From assembly GCF_025790165.1 (NCBI RefSeq), contig NZ_CP094970.1, forward strand, positions 1,736,001 to 1,800,000: a DNA stretch of 64,000 nucleotides, given 5' to 3'. Below the pieces are notes generated by a model. The model was not told the origin of the DNA and searched no databases. It saw only the letters and a program-made list of their open reading frames with translations. Both the position numbers and the translations under genes were made by a program. Positions 26,521-35,782 of the stretch are shown piece after piece (the first letter of the stretch is position 1; each line of letters begins with the position of its first letter). The stretch is from Solicola gregarius (GTDB lineage: Bacteria > Actinomycetota > Actinomycetes > Propionibacteriales > Nocardioidaceae).

Positions 26521-27960
26521 CTACCCGACCGTTGCCACGTCGCGTTCGCGGCGCGGGACGAGGGCGCGGGTGAGTCCGGCGATGACCAGCATCGCGATCG
26601 CCAGCGGCAGCAGGGTCTGGCCGAAGGCGTCGGATGCGCCTCGGCCCGGAACGAGCCCGAGGTAAAGGGAACCGACCACGGCGGCGCCGAGGCCGAGGAA
26701 CAGCTGCAGCGTCGTGATCAGGATGCCGCTTCCCAGCCCTGCCCGCTCCGCGGGCACCTGGCTCAACACGATGCCGAACAACGGCGACCATACGAGCCCG
26801 ACGCCGAGCCCGCACACCATCATCGCGGGCAGGACGGTGGCCACGTGCGACGGGTCGTTCTGCTGGACGGCGTAGCCGACGGCGGCGTACCCGAGCGCCG
26901 CGAGCACGGCCCCGATGGTCAGGACGGAGACGCCGAAGCGCGCCACCAGCCGGCCGGCCACGATCGAGGCGAACAGGAAGCTCACGGACATCGGCAGCAG
27001 GCTCACGCCGGTCTCGAGTGGCGACATACCGCTCGACTGCGCACACAAGGCGTACACGAACATGAACCCGCCGAACGCGGTGAAGAACGGCGCACCGATC
27101 GCCAGACCGACGGCCATGCTGCGCATCGCGAGCATCGACGGCGGCACCAGCGGCATGCCTCCCGTACGCTCCGCCCGACGCTGCCACCAGCCGAAGCCGA
27201 TAGCGACGGGCACGAACGCGGCCAGGGCGAACCAGGTCCACGCCGGCCATCCGACGGCGCGGCCCTCGGTCAACGGACCGATCAGCAGCGTCATCGCCGC
27301 GCCGAGCAGGACGACACCGGCGAGGTCGAGCTGTGGCCGCGAGTGTCCGCGGACATCGGGCATCCAGCGCGCGACCGCGAACATGACGACGACGGCGACC
27401 GGTGCGGTGACCCAGAACACCGCGCGCCAGCCGAGCCAGTCGACGCCGGAGCTCGTCAGCGCACCGGCCACCAGGAACGCGATGGACGTCGCGACCCCGG
27501 CGGTCGCGCCAAACATGCCGACGGCGCGATCTCTGTGGTGCCCCTCGTTGCTGGCGTGGATCGTGGCCAACACCTGCGGCGCGATCAGTGCGGCCGCCAC
27601 ACCCTGGATGAGCCGCGCGGCGACAAGCTGCCCGGGCGACTGGGCGATGGAGCACAGCACGCTCGCGACGGCGAAGCCGCCGAGTCCGAGCTGGATCATC
27701 CGGCGGCGCCCGAAGGCGTCACCGAGTCGGCCGCCGATCACCACGAGGCTCGCGTACGTGATGCCGTACGTCGCGACGACCAGCTGGAGCACGGCGGGCG
27801 ACGCGTGCAGCTCGGCGCCGATCTGACCGAGAGCGACGTTGACGCCGAAGAAGGACATGACGGGGAGCGAGGCCGCCACCAGGACGGCGATCAGCGCTCC
27901 GTTGGACATACGCCTCGGCGCCGAGTGGGCGGCCGGGACCTCGGAAACAGAAACGGTCAT
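26521..27960 (-). CDS. DHA2-type MFS exporter
   Basis: A 479-residue major facilitator with about 14 hydrophobic segments. The first cytoplasmic loop carries GGRLGDAFGRRRM (motif A), typical of EmrB/QacA-type multidrug exporters. It is divergent from an XRE/MmyB-type regulator 100 bases away (28061), the usual arrangement for a regulator controlling a drug exporter. The substrate is unknown. Confidence 0.87.
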   Translation of the reverse strand: MTVSVSEVPAAHSAPRRMSNGALIAVLVAASLPVMSFFGVNVALGQIGAELHASPAVLQLVVATYGITYASLVVIGGRLGDAFGRRRMIQLGLGGFAVASVLCSIAQSPGQLVAARLIQGVAAALIAPQVLATIHASNEGHHRDRAVGMFGATAGVATSIAFLVAGALTSSGVDWLGWRAVFWVTAPVAVVVMFAVARWMPDVRGHSRPQLDLAGVVLLGAAMTLLIGPLTEGRAVGWPAWTWFALAAFVPVAIGFGWWQRRAERTGGMPLVPPSMLAMRSMAVGLAIGAPFFTAFGGFMFVYALCAQSSGMSPLETGVSLLPMSVSFLFASIVAGRLVARFGVSVLTIGAVLAALGYAAVGYAVQQNDPSHVATVLPAMMVCGLGVGLVWSPLFGIVLSQVPAERAGLGSGILITTLQLFLGLGAAVVGSLYLGLVPGRGASDAFGQTLLPLAIAMLVIAGLTRALVPRRERDVATVG

Positions 27961-27983
27961 GAAGAGATCCTCGCTCGGATCGA

Positions 27984-28030
27984 TCCTGGTAGTCAGTGTC
28001 TTCTCATCCTGGTACTCGCACTACCTGGTG
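27984..28030. promoter_or_regulatory. Repeated CCTGGTA motifs in the exporter/regulator gap
   Basis: TCCTGGTA occurs at 27984-27991 and 28007-28014, 23 bases apart, and a variant ACCTGGTG at 28023-28030. The pair CCTGGTAGT / ACTACCTGG also forms an 8-of-9 inverted repeat. The 100-base gap between the divergent MFS and XRE genes is where an autoregulating repressor would bind. Low confidence without comparison. Confidence 0.4.
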
Positions 28031-28060
28031 ACCCGGGCGTGACGGCGCAATAATCGGAGC

Positions 28061-28930
28061 ATGCCATCCGCCTCTGACAGCCGACGGACCTCGCTTGCGG
28101 AGTTCCTTCGCACCCGGCGTGAGCGCATCACCCCCGACGACGTCGGGCTGCCGTCGGGCGGGCGGCGGCGTACGCCCGGCCTACGCCGTGAGGAGGTCGC
28201 GCAGCTCGCCGGCGTCGGCGTCACCTGGTACACGTGGCTCGAACAGGGACGCCGGATCAACGCGTCCGTGCAGGTTCTCGACGCGATCGCGCGTACGTTG
28301 CGGATGGACCCCCAGGAACGCTGGCACCTTCTCCAGCTCGCCGGCGTCGCCGTCTCCGCAGAGACGTCGGTCACGGCGGTGCCGGACAGCGTCGAGGCGA
28401 TCCTGCGCCAGCTCGAGCCGTTTCCGGCCTGCGTCCTGTCCGAGCGGTACGACATTCTCGCGTACAACCGGGCGTACAGGTTCATGGTCGGCGACCTCGA
28501 CACGGTGGATCCGAGCGAGCGCAACCACGCCTGGCTGTTCTTCACCAATGCGTACTGGGGCGGCATGTGCCTGAACCGTGGACCCGCAGCCCGGCATCTG
28601 GTCAACATGCTGCGCGCGGCGATGGCACCGCACCTCGACGACCCACTGTGGACGAGCCTGGTCAGCCGGCTGCGCGAGGCGTCCGAGGAGTTCGACGCGC
28701 TGTGGAAGCGGCACGACGTCACCTCACTCGCGTTGCCGGAGAAGAGCTTCCGTAGCCCGTACGGTGATCTGCATCTTCGCGGCACCCGCATGTCGGTCGG
28801 GGTCGACGGGCTGAATCGGATGCTCGTGTACTCCCCACGCGACGACGAGACGATCGCTCGCCTCGAGCGCCTCTGCGCCGAGGGAGTCCCGGCCGACACC
28901 CGCACGCCCCAGCCGGCGACCGCCGGCTGA
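28061..28930 (+). CDS. XRE-family regulator with MmyB-like sensor domain
   Basis: A 289-residue regulator. An N-terminal XRE helix-turn-helix (LRREEVAQLAGVGVTWYTWL, residues about 46-65) is joined to a C-terminal MmyB-like ligand-binding domain (ERYDILAYNRAYRFM and ERNHAWLFFTNAYW). This architecture is very common in actinobacteria next to MFS exporters and oxidoreductases. It is divergent from the DHA2 exporter and probably controls it. The ligand is unknown. Confidence 0.88.
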   Translation: MPSASDSRRTSLAEFLRTRRERITPDDVGLPSGGRRRTPGLRREEVAQLAGVGVTWYTWLEQGRRINASVQVLDAIARTLRMDPQERWHLLQLAGVAVSAETSVTAVPDSVEAILRQLEPFPACVLSERYDILAYNRAYRFMVGDLDTVDPSERNHAWLFFTNAYWGGMCLNRGPAARHLVNMLRAAMAPHLDDPLWTSLVSRLREASEEFDALWKRHDVTSLALPEKSFRSPYGDLHLRGTRMSVGVDGLNRMLVYSPRDDETIARLERLCAEGVPADTRTPQPATAG

Positions 28931-29062
28931 CCCAGCTCCCACCGCGGGTTCACCTGCCTCGACCGCGCTTTCACGCGCCGTGACCGTTCCGACACCGGGC
29001 TGAAAGCGGACGGCGGCAGCGTGTGCGTCGACCGATGAACGAACCCGCAGGACAGGAGCACG

Positions 29063-29356
29063 ATGATGAACGTACGACGTGTTGCGACCGCCCTTTCGCT
29101 GACCGCGGCGGTGCTGCTCGGTGGATCGATGGCCACGGCGTCGGCAGACACCGGCACCAGTACGCGGTCCGCACAGAGCAGCTCGGCGGTCGTGGTGCAG
29201 GAGGAATGGGACTACACCGGCCAGGACTTCTTCTGGCAGGAGGACTGCATCGCCAGGGGGCAGGAGATGTACGACGACGGGATGATCTGGAAGTACCGCT
29301 GCGACGGCTCCGAGTCACCGTTCGACGACTACTCGCTGTTCGTCGTCTGGCGCTGA
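29063..29356 (+). CDS. Small secreted protein
   Basis: A 97-residue protein with a clear signal peptide (MMNVRRVATALSLTAA..., cleavage near TASA-D, residue 29), leaving a mature chain of about 68 residues. The mature part is acidic and aromatic-rich (EEWDYTGQDFFWQEDC) and has just two cysteines, likely one disulfide. AGGAG lies at the proper distance from the ATG, and a strong hairpin follows the stop, so it is a complete single-gene unit. I do not recognise the family. Export and the disulfide are the only inferences. Confidence 0.75.
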   Translation: MMNVRRVATALSLTAAVLLGGSMATASADTGTSTRSAQSSSAVVVQEEWDYTGQDFFWQEDCIARGQEMYDDGMIWKYRCDGSESPFDDYSLFVVWR

Positions 29357-29371
29357 GTCCACGCTGAACGG

Positions 29372-29397
29372 GGAGTGCGCATTCGGGGGCGCACTCC
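29372..29397 (+). terminator. Hairpin after the small secreted protein gene
   Basis: GGAGTGCGC (29372-29380) pairs perfectly with 29389-29397 around an 8-base loop, 16 bases after the stop codon. It can also serve the convergent ABC transporter gene, which ends at 29482. Confidence 0.78.
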
Positions 29398-29481
29398 TCT
29401 GAGCCGCGTCCGGGTGGCGGCCTGTGTCAGGCGAGGCGCCTCTCGGCGGCGCGTTGCAGCCAGAGCACCTCCATGTCAGGT

Positions 29482-31344
29482 CTACGCGAGCGATGCGATC
29501 CAGGCATCGTGCAGGTCGGCGTACCGACCGGAGCCGGCGGCGACCAGGTCGGACGGCGTGCCGTCCTCGACGATGCGGCCGTGCTCGAGCACCACGACCC
29601 GGTCGGCGACCTCGACCGTGGTGAGGCGGTGGGCGATGATGACCGAGGTGCGGTCGGCGAGGATCGTACGCAGCGCGCGCTGAACGAGCCGCTCACTCGG
29701 TACGTCGAGCGACGACGTCGCCTCGTCGAGGATCAGCACGGCGGGGTCGGCGAGGAACGCCCGCGCGAATGCGATCAGCTGCTTCTGACCGGCCGAGAGG
29801 CGACCGCCGCGCGACTCGACCTGGGTGTCGTAGCCCGACGGCATCGCCTCGATGAACGTCGATGCGCCGATCGAATCGGCGGCCCGGCGGACCTCGGCGT
29901 CGGTAGCAGTCGGTTTGCCGAGCCGGATGTTGTCGGCGATCGAACCGGCGAACATGAAGTTCTCCTGGGTCACCATCACGACGTCGCGGCGCAGGTCGTC
30001 GTCGGCGATGTCGCGCAGGTTCACGCCGTCGAGCAGGACCGCGCCGGCCGTCGGGTCGTAGAAGCGGGCGACGAGCTTCGCGATCGTCGTCTTGCCCGCG
30101 CCCGTCGTGCCGACGAGCGCAAGCGTCTGACCCGCCGGGATCTCCAGACCGAGGCCCGGCAGCACCGGTCGGCCGGGCTGATACTCGAACTCGACGTCGC
30201 GGAGAAGTACGTCGCCGTGCGCCGTATCGAGCGAGACGGGCCGCGTCGGCTCCACGACCTCGGGCTCCTCCTCGAGTACGCCCGAAAGCTTCTCCAGGGC
30301 CGCGCTGGCCGACTGGAAGGTGTTGTAGAACTGGCTGATCTCCTGCATCGGCTCGAAGAACTGTCGAAGATAGATCAGGAACGCCGTGAGCACGCCGATC
30401 GTCACGTCACCGTCGAAGACGCGGTACGCACCGATGAACAGCACCGCGGCGATCGTGACGTTGCCGATGAGCTTGATGCCCGGCATGAACAGCCCGACGA
30501 GCCGGAACGCGTTCTCGTTGGCAACCCGGTTGTCGTCGTTGACCTCCGCGAACAGCTCCTCGTTGCGGCCCTCGCGGCGGAACGCCTGCACGGCCCGGAT
30601 GCCGGTCATCGACTCGACGAAGTGCACGATCAGCGCCGCGATCGTGACGCGCGTACGCCGGTAGGTGACCGCCGACTGCTTGCGGAACCATGCAGTCAGC
30701 CACAGCAGGAAAGGGAAGGACAGCAGGGCGATGAGGCCCAGCTCGAGATCGAGGACGAGCAGCAGGATCGCCGTGCCGAAGAGGGTCAACATGGCCGTCA
30801 CCAGGCCGTCGAAGCCGGTGTCGAGCATCTCCTCGATGGCGTCGATGTCCGAGGTGGACCGGGAGATCACCCGGCCGGACGTGTAGCGGTCGTGGAACGC
30901 CGGCGTCAACCGCTGGAAGTGCCGGAACAATCGACGTCGCAGCTCGAGCAAGGTCTGCTGACCGACGCGACCGGCCATGATCAGGAACGCCTGCCGGGCA
31001 ACCGCCTGGACGAGCACGATGGCCAGAACCAGCCCGATGATCCAGGTGAGGATGGTCGCGCCGTCGCCCGCCTTCATCGGCGGGATGCCGTCGTCGATGC
31101 CGACCTTCACGAGGTACGGGATCGCGAGGCGGGCGGCATTCTCGACGAGGACGACCCCGAGGATCGCGACCAGCGTGCGTCGATGCGGCCGGAGCAGCGA
31201 ACCCAGCAGCCGCCGCGACCTGTCGCGCAGGACCAGCGACTGCGTGGCGGCGACCTCGTCGACGTCCTCGGCCGCGACGCCGCGCCACCGGCTGTCGGGG
31301 TCGTGCTCCTCGGCCCGCGGCTGCGCGGACTGCGGGTCACTCAT
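29482..31344 (-). CDS. ABC exporter half-transporter, consensus ATPase subunit
   Basis: A 620-residue type-IV ABC exporter: six hydrophobic segments in about residues 50-350, then a nucleotide-binding domain. Walker A is GTTGAGKT, the signature is LSAGQ and Walker B is LILDEATSSLD with the catalytic Glu; the H-loop is IIAHRLTT. Its ATG overlaps the stop of the partner gene (ATGA), so both are made together. Its Walker B carries Glu while the partner's carries Asp, and its signature is the altered one, the pattern of heterodimeric exporters such as TM287/288 and BmrCD. The substrate is unknown; drug or lipid export is typical. The long upstream extension is shadow. Confidence 0.92.
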   Translation of the reverse strand: MSDPQSAQPRAEEHDPDSRWRGVAAEDVDEVAATQSLVLRDRSRRLLGSLLRPHRRTLVAILGVVLVENAARLAIPYLVKVGIDDGIPPMKAGDGATILTWIIGLVLAIVLVQAVARQAFLIMAGRVGQQTLLELRRRLFRHFQRLTPAFHDRYTSGRVISRSTSDIDAIEEMLDTGFDGLVTAMLTLFGTAILLLVLDLELGLIALLSFPFLLWLTAWFRKQSAVTYRRTRVTIAALIVHFVESMTGIRAVQAFRREGRNEELFAEVNDDNRVANENAFRLVGLFMPGIKLIGNVTIAAVLFIGAYRVFDGDVTIGVLTAFLIYLRQFFEPMQEISQFYNTFQSASAALEKLSGVLEEEPEVVEPTRPVSLDTAHGDVLLRDVEFEYQPGRPVLPGLGLEIPAGQTLALVGTTGAGKTTIAKLVARFYDPTAGAVLLDGVNLRDIADDDLRRDVVMVTQENFMFAGSIADNIRLGKPTATDAEVRRAADSIGASTFIEAMPSGYDTQVESRGGRLSAGQKQLIAFARAFLADPAVLILDEATSSLDVPSERLVQRALRTILADRTSVIIAHRLTTVEVADRVVVLEHGRIVEDGTPSDLVAAGSGRYADLHDAWIASLA

Positions 31345-33128
31345 CCACCCACCCCGACCTCCGCCTCGGCGTCTGCCGCGAGCAGCGCGCGGTACGCGGG
31401 TACGTTCGCGAGCAGCTCGGAGTGCTGGCCGACGTGGGTGATCGTGCCGCCTTGCAGCAGCGCGGCCTTGTCGGCGAGCAACACCGTCGAGGCCCGGTGG
31501 GCGACGACGATGCCCGTTGCGTCGGCGAGCACGTTGCGCAACGCCCGTTCGACCAGTGCCTCGGTGTGTACGTCGAGTGCCGACAGCGTGTCGTCGAGGA
31601 CGAGGATCCGCGGCTCGGCGACGACCGCCCGGGCCAGCGCGAGTCGCTGCCGCTGCCCGCCGGACAGCGCCATGCCCTGCTCGCCGATCCGCGTATCGAG
31701 CCCCCACGGCAGGTCGTACACGAACTGTGCCTGCGCGGTCTCGATCGCGTCGGCGATCTCGGCGTCGCTGGCACCCGGCCGGCCGAGGGAGAGGTTCTCG
31801 CGCGCGCTCATCGAGAACAGCGTCGGGTCTTCGAACGCGGTTGCCACCGTCGACCGGAGCGAGTCGATGGTCAGATCGCGTACGTCGACGCCGTCGATCG
31901 TGACGCGGCCGCCGGTCACGTCTTGCAGCCGCGGGATGAGGCCGGTCAGCACCGTCTTGCCCGCACCCGTCGCGCCCACGATCGCAACCGTCTCGCCGGG
32001 GCGTACGTCGAGGTCGACGCCGTGGAGAACGTCTGTGTCGGAGTCGGGGAACCGGAACGCGGCGCCCTCGAAGCGCAGGTGGCCGCGCGGTGCCTCGAGC
32101 GTGATGTCGCCGCCGACGATCGAAGGCGCCGTGTCGAGGATCTCGAGTACCCGGTCGGCAGCGGTCATCGCCTCCTGCGCCATCGCGAGGATGATGCCGA
32201 GCGCCTCGACCGGCCAGATCAGGCTGAGCATCAGCGTCACGAACGCGACGAGGGTGCCGAGCGACAGGTCGTCGTTGCCGACCGCGATCGAGCCGAGCAG
32301 CAGCACCAGGACGAGCGCGAGGTTCGGCAGCACCTCGAGGAACGTCCAGAACCGCGCCGACAGCCGCACCTGATCCATCGACGAGCCGAACAGCTTGACC
32401 GCGCGCCGGTCGTACTTGTCGAAGGCGTACTCGCGCCTGCCGAAGCTCTTGATCACCCGAATGCCGAGCGCTGACTCCTCCACCTGCGTCGCGACGTCGC
32501 CCTTCTCGTCCTGGACGCGGCGCGAGACCGCGACGTACCGCCGCTCGAACCGCATCGAGGTGATGATGATCGGAATCGCCGCGACCACCACGACAAGACC
32601 CAGCGGCCAGTACAGCCGCAGCAGAATCACCGTCGTCACGATCAACTGGACGATGTTGATGATCAGGAACAACATGCCGAATCCGGAGAATCTCCGGATC
32701 GTCGACAGGTCGCTGGTCACTCGCGACAGGAGCTGGCCCGACTGCCAGCGCGCGTGGAACTCCATCGGCAGCGCGTTCAGGTGCGCGTACAGGTCACGGC
32801 GGATGGCGGTCTCGACGCCGAGCACGGCGCGGGCCTGGACCCAGCGACGGATCAGGATCAGCGCGGCCTCGACGATGCCGAGCGCGAGGGCGAGGAGGCC
32901 GAGCCACACGATGCCCGAACGGTCACGGTCGGCGATCGGCCCGTCGATCACCGCCCGCGTGACCAGCGGGATCGACAGCGCGATGAAGACGCCGATCAGG
33001 GCCGTCACCAGCATCGTCACCAGGCGCCACCGGTAAGGCCAGAGGTACCCGCGAAGCCTCCACAGCGAGGTGGTCGAGCGGGTACGGGCGTCTACGGCCG
33101 GTGGCCGAGTGACGGATTGGGGCGGCAT
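31341..33128 (-). CDS. ABC exporter half-transporter, degenerate ATPase subunit
   Basis: A 595-residue membrane-plus-ATPase half-transporter. Walker A is GATGAGKT and the signature LSGGQ is canonical, but Walker B reads LVLDDTLSALD, with Asp where the catalytic Glu should be; the H-loop is VVAHRAST. So the site formed by this Walker box should hydrolyse ATP poorly, while its LSGGQ completes the partner's active site. Six hydrophobic segments lie in about residues 30-320. It is the first gene of the pair. The 240-base region upstream of the start shows no other gene. Confidence 0.92.
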   Translation of the reverse strand: MPPQSVTRPPAVDARTRSTTSLWRLRGYLWPYRWRLVTMLVTALIGVFIALSIPLVTRAVIDGPIADRDRSGIVWLGLLALALGIVEAALILIRRWVQARAVLGVETAIRRDLYAHLNALPMEFHARWQSGQLLSRVTSDLSTIRRFSGFGMLFLIINIVQLIVTTVILLRLYWPLGLVVVVAAIPIIITSMRFERRYVAVSRRVQDEKGDVATQVEESALGIRVIKSFGRREYAFDKYDRRAVKLFGSSMDQVRLSARFWTFLEVLPNLALVLVLLLGSIAVGNDDLSLGTLVAFVTLMLSLIWPVEALGIILAMAQEAMTAADRVLEILDTAPSIVGGDITLEAPRGHLRFEGAAFRFPDSDTDVLHGVDLDVRPGETVAIVGATGAGKTVLTGLIPRLQDVTGGRVTIDGVDVRDLTIDSLRSTVATAFEDPTLFSMSARENLSLGRPGASDAEIADAIETAQAQFVYDLPWGLDTRIGEQGMALSGGQRQRLALARAVVAEPRILVLDDTLSALDVHTEALVERALRNVLADATGIVVAHRASTVLLADKAALLQGGTITHVGQHSELLANVPAYRALLAADAEAEVGVGG

Positions 33129-33367
33129 CAGGTGGTGGTTGCTCCTCGCGACTACGTAAGGATCAGATTACGGGGCGTCACTGACACCTCGGCAACTCGT
33201 TTTCTCGGTGCCCGACCTCTGGGCTGAGCATCTCGCCCATGGTCGAACATCAAGGGCGCTTGAGGTCAAGGCAACCAGCGGCCGGGGGTTCATCGTCTAG
33301 TCATTGAGGAGTGCCCGCAGCGTCATCCGGGGGTGGTGCACTTGCTAGGCATCGGGAGGAGACCGCA

Positions 33368-33541
33368 ATGGCACCTCGAACGACCACGACGACAGCAGAG
33401 CGTGCGCCGAACACACCGGCGCACGGCGACGGAGACTCGAGCGACCTCGCGCGGCGCGTACGCCTCACCGCGTGGGTCCTCGCGCTGGCCGTACGCAGCG
33501 CGGCCGACCTCGTGACAACGCGCGGCACCCGCCACGCCTGA
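33368..33541 (+). CDS. Small protein of unknown function, 57 residues
   Basis: An ATG at 33368 is preceded by GGGAGGAG with a 6-8 base gap, a better ribosome site than most genes here. The 57-residue product has a Thr-rich start (MAPRTTTTTAERAPN), a short acidic part and a moderately hydrophobic helix (VRLTAWVLALAVRSAADLV, residues 32-50) that could bind a membrane. No family is recognised. It lies alone between the ABC pair and the convergent S4 gene, with a hairpin just after the stop. The ribosome site and terminator support it; a comparison would be needed to be sure. Confidence 0.5.
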   Translation: MAPRTTTTTAERAPNTPAHGDGDSSDLARRVRLTAWVLALAVRSAADLVTTRGTRHA

Positions 33542-33542
33542 G

Positions 33543-33580
33543 GCGCGGCTCCGGCCGCGAGCCGGCTCGCTCAGCCGCGC
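33543..33580. terminator. Hairpin between the 57-residue ORF and the S4 gene
   Basis: GCGCGGCT (33543-33550) pairs with AGCCGCGC (33573-33580) around an inner palindrome GAGCCGGCTC. It begins right after the small ORF stop and overlaps the stop codon of the convergent S4-domain gene, so it could terminate both. Confidence 0.6.
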
Positions 33581-33795
33581 GACGCCACGCGGACGGACTC
33601 GCCGCGGCAGCGTACGACGTCGCCGACGACGAGCTGCCGGCCACGCCGGGTCTCGGTCTCTTCGTTGACCAGCACCTCGCCCGCGGCCAGCAGCGCCTTC
33701 ACGTCGGAGCCCGAGTCGATCAGGCCCGCGAGCTTCAACAGCTGGCCGAGCCGAATGCTCGCGTCCTTGATCTCGATCGCCCTGAGGTCCGCCAT
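33571..33795 (-). CDS. S4-domain RNA-binding protein (YbcJ-like)
   Basis: A 74-residue single S4 RNA-binding domain (IRLGQLLKLAGLIDSGSDVK ... GEVLVNEETETRRGRQLVVG), the full length of the YbcJ-like small-protein family. The start at 33795 matches the family N-terminus (M-D-L-R-A-I-E-I-K-D); a start at 33816 would add seven residues and overlap the S9 peptidase stop. Its RNA target is unknown. It follows the peptidase gene by 17 bases. Confidence 0.86.
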   Translation of the reverse strand: MADLRAIEIKDASIRLGQLLKLAGLIDSGSDVKALLAAGEVLVNEETETRRGRQLVVGDVVRCRGESVRVASRG

Positions 33796-33812
33796 GCGCG
33801 CCAGCGTAACCC

Positions 33813-35642
33813 TCATGCCGTGAGGGCCGCGGCCAGGAACGCGACCGCCGCCGGGTACGCCGTCAGCCGGTTGGCCCGCTTGGCCAGCCCGTGCCCCTCG
33901 TCATCGAACACCATCAGCTCGCACGCAACACCCAACTCGTCGAGCGCGGCCTTGATCTGCTGCGACTCCGTGAGGGGTACGCGCGGGTCGTTCGCCCCAT
34001 GGATCACGAACAGCGGCGCCGCGATGTGGTCGAGGTACGTGAGGGGCGAGGCCGCCTCGAGGAACCGCCGATCCTTCTGCAACGAGCCGTACTCCCGCTC
34101 GCGCAGGGCACGCCGATAGTCGGAGGTGTTCTCGAGGAAGGTGACCAGCGACGACATCCCGACGATGTCGACACCTGCCCGCCACGCATGCGACTGCATT
34201 GCGAGGCCCGCGAGCACCAGGTAGCCGCCGTAGCTCCCGCCGAACAGCGCTACCCGGTCGACGTCGCCGCCGACGGTCGGCACCCATTCGCGAACGGCAA
34301 GCAGATCGGCGACCGCGTCGAGCCGGAGGCGCCGGTCGTCCATCGAGTACCAACGCTTCCCGTACCCCGTCGACCCGCGCACGTTCGGCACGAGCACCGT
34401 CATCCCTGCGCCGACCATGGCCTGCACGACCGGGTCGAACACCCGTTGCGCCTGAGCCTCCGGGCCGCCGTGGATGTTGATGACAACGCCGCCGCGTACG
34501 TCATCGGCCGCCGCGTCGTCCGGTGGCCGGTAGACGAAGCACGGGATCGACTCCTCGTCGATGGACTCGATGCGGTGCGTCGTCGGCTCGACGAGCTTGT
34601 CGATCATGCCCTCCGGTGCACCGTCGGCCGACGAGAGGACGACCTCTGCCGCCCCGCTCGCGACGTCGAGGGCGAGCACGTCACCCGGTACGCGCGGCGC
34701 GACCAGGCCGAGCACAGCGGTACCCGAGTCGGGCGCCCAACGTGCGGAGACGACCCCCTCGGCCGGCAACGCCACCTCGCGCACGTGCCGCCCGTCGGAG
34801 TCGTGCACGGCGAGGTGTGCGCAGCCGTCCACGTGCCGTACGACGAGCAGCACCACGCCGTCGGGCGACTGGATCGCGTCGATGTCGTGCTCGTCGGACT
34901 CGACGAGCCAGGTCCAGCTGCCATCCGGGCGTACGCGCACGATGCCCCGGAACTCACGGTCGTGGTTGGACGACATCAGCAGACCGGTGCCGTCCGGGAG
35001 CCAGTCGACCCCCGTGTGCAAGGCGTGGTCGTCGGCGGCGGTGACCGCGACGACACCTCCGTCGACGGCGATGCTCACCTGGGTCGAGCACGGCTGCGCC
35101 GAGAGGCAGGTCACCGCGACCTCGCGACCCGACGGCGACTGCCTCGCGTCGACGACGTAGCCGCCGGCGTCGTACAGCGTCTGCTGCTCGCCGGTCGCAC
35201 GGTCGAGCGCGACGATATCGAAGTCGACACCATTGCGTCGGTTCGTGGCGAACAGGATGCGCCCCGGGCGTACGTCCAGCAGGGTGTGCATGTACTCGGG
35301 CTGGCGTACGAGCGGGGCCAGGTCGGCAAGCGACGCCGGGTCACCGCCGCGATCGAGACGTAGCTCGGACAGCTGGGTGTTCTCGTTGCCGCCGTCGTCG
35401 TGTTGCACGATGACGGCGCGCTCGCCGATGACGTAGCGCCCCGAGCAGCGGTTCTCGAGCGCGGTCAGCTGGGTCAGCGACCCGTCGGTGCCGATCTCGA
35501 CGAGCTGGGTCGTCCCGCTGCCGTCGTAGCCGGCGAGGATGCGCCCCTCGTCGTCGATGTCGAAGGGCTCCCACACGGGGAGCTCGAGCAACGTCCGTAC
35601 GTCGGAGAGCGGCAGCTCCGCTCGGTGCTTACTCACGGCCAT
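33813..35642 (-). CDS. S9 prolyl-oligopeptidase-family serine peptidase
   Basis: A 609-residue cytoplasmic peptidase. The first 350 residues have the repeated-sheet pattern of a beta-propeller (WxP-G, LxDxxxG segments). The C-terminal alpha/beta-hydrolase domain holds the full triad: Ser in GGSYGGY, Asp in HGANDPRVP and His in DDEGHGLAK. NIHGGPEAQ supplies the oxyanion region. It is an acylaminoacyl/dipeptidyl-type member; no signal peptide is seen. The start at 35642 is the better-placed Met; the 21-codon extension is Asp/Gly-rich and poorly supported. Confidence 0.92.
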   Translation of the reverse strand: MAVSKHRAELPLSDVRTLLELPVWEPFDIDDEGRILAGYDGSGTTQLVEIGTDGSLTQLTALENRCSGRYVIGERAVIVQHDDGGNENTQLSELRLDRGGDPASLADLAPLVRQPEYMHTLLDVRPGRILFATNRRNGVDFDIVALDRATGEQQTLYDAGGYVVDARQSPSGREVAVTCLSAQPCSTQVSIAVDGGVVAVTAADDHALHTGVDWLPDGTGLLMSSNHDREFRGIVRVRPDGSWTWLVESDEHDIDAIQSPDGVVLLVVRHVDGCAHLAVHDSDGRHVREVALPAEGVVSARWAPDSGTAVLGLVAPRVPGDVLALDVASGAAEVVLSSADGAPEGMIDKLVEPTTHRIESIDEESIPCFVYRPPDDAAADDVRGGVVINIHGGPEAQAQRVFDPVVQAMVGAGMTVLVPNVRGSTGYGKRWYSMDDRRLRLDAVADLLAVREWVPTVGGDVDRVALFGGSYGGYLVLAGLAMQSHAWRAGVDIVGMSSLVTFLENTSDYRRALREREYGSLQKDRRFLEAASPLTYLDHIAAPLFVIHGANDPRVPLTESQQIKAALDELGVACELMVFDDEGHGLAKRANRLTAYPAAVAFLAAALTA

Positions 35643-35782
35643 CCTTTCCCCGTTGACACTGCCGTCCGCGTCGGCACTGCCTTCCCCGTTGTCGCTAGGA
35701 CGCAACGGAACCTCCTGTGCGGCGCGTCGCAGGGGAGTTTATGCGTCCCGGGGTCTGTGGCCGAGATCCCGGGGCGGTGTCG

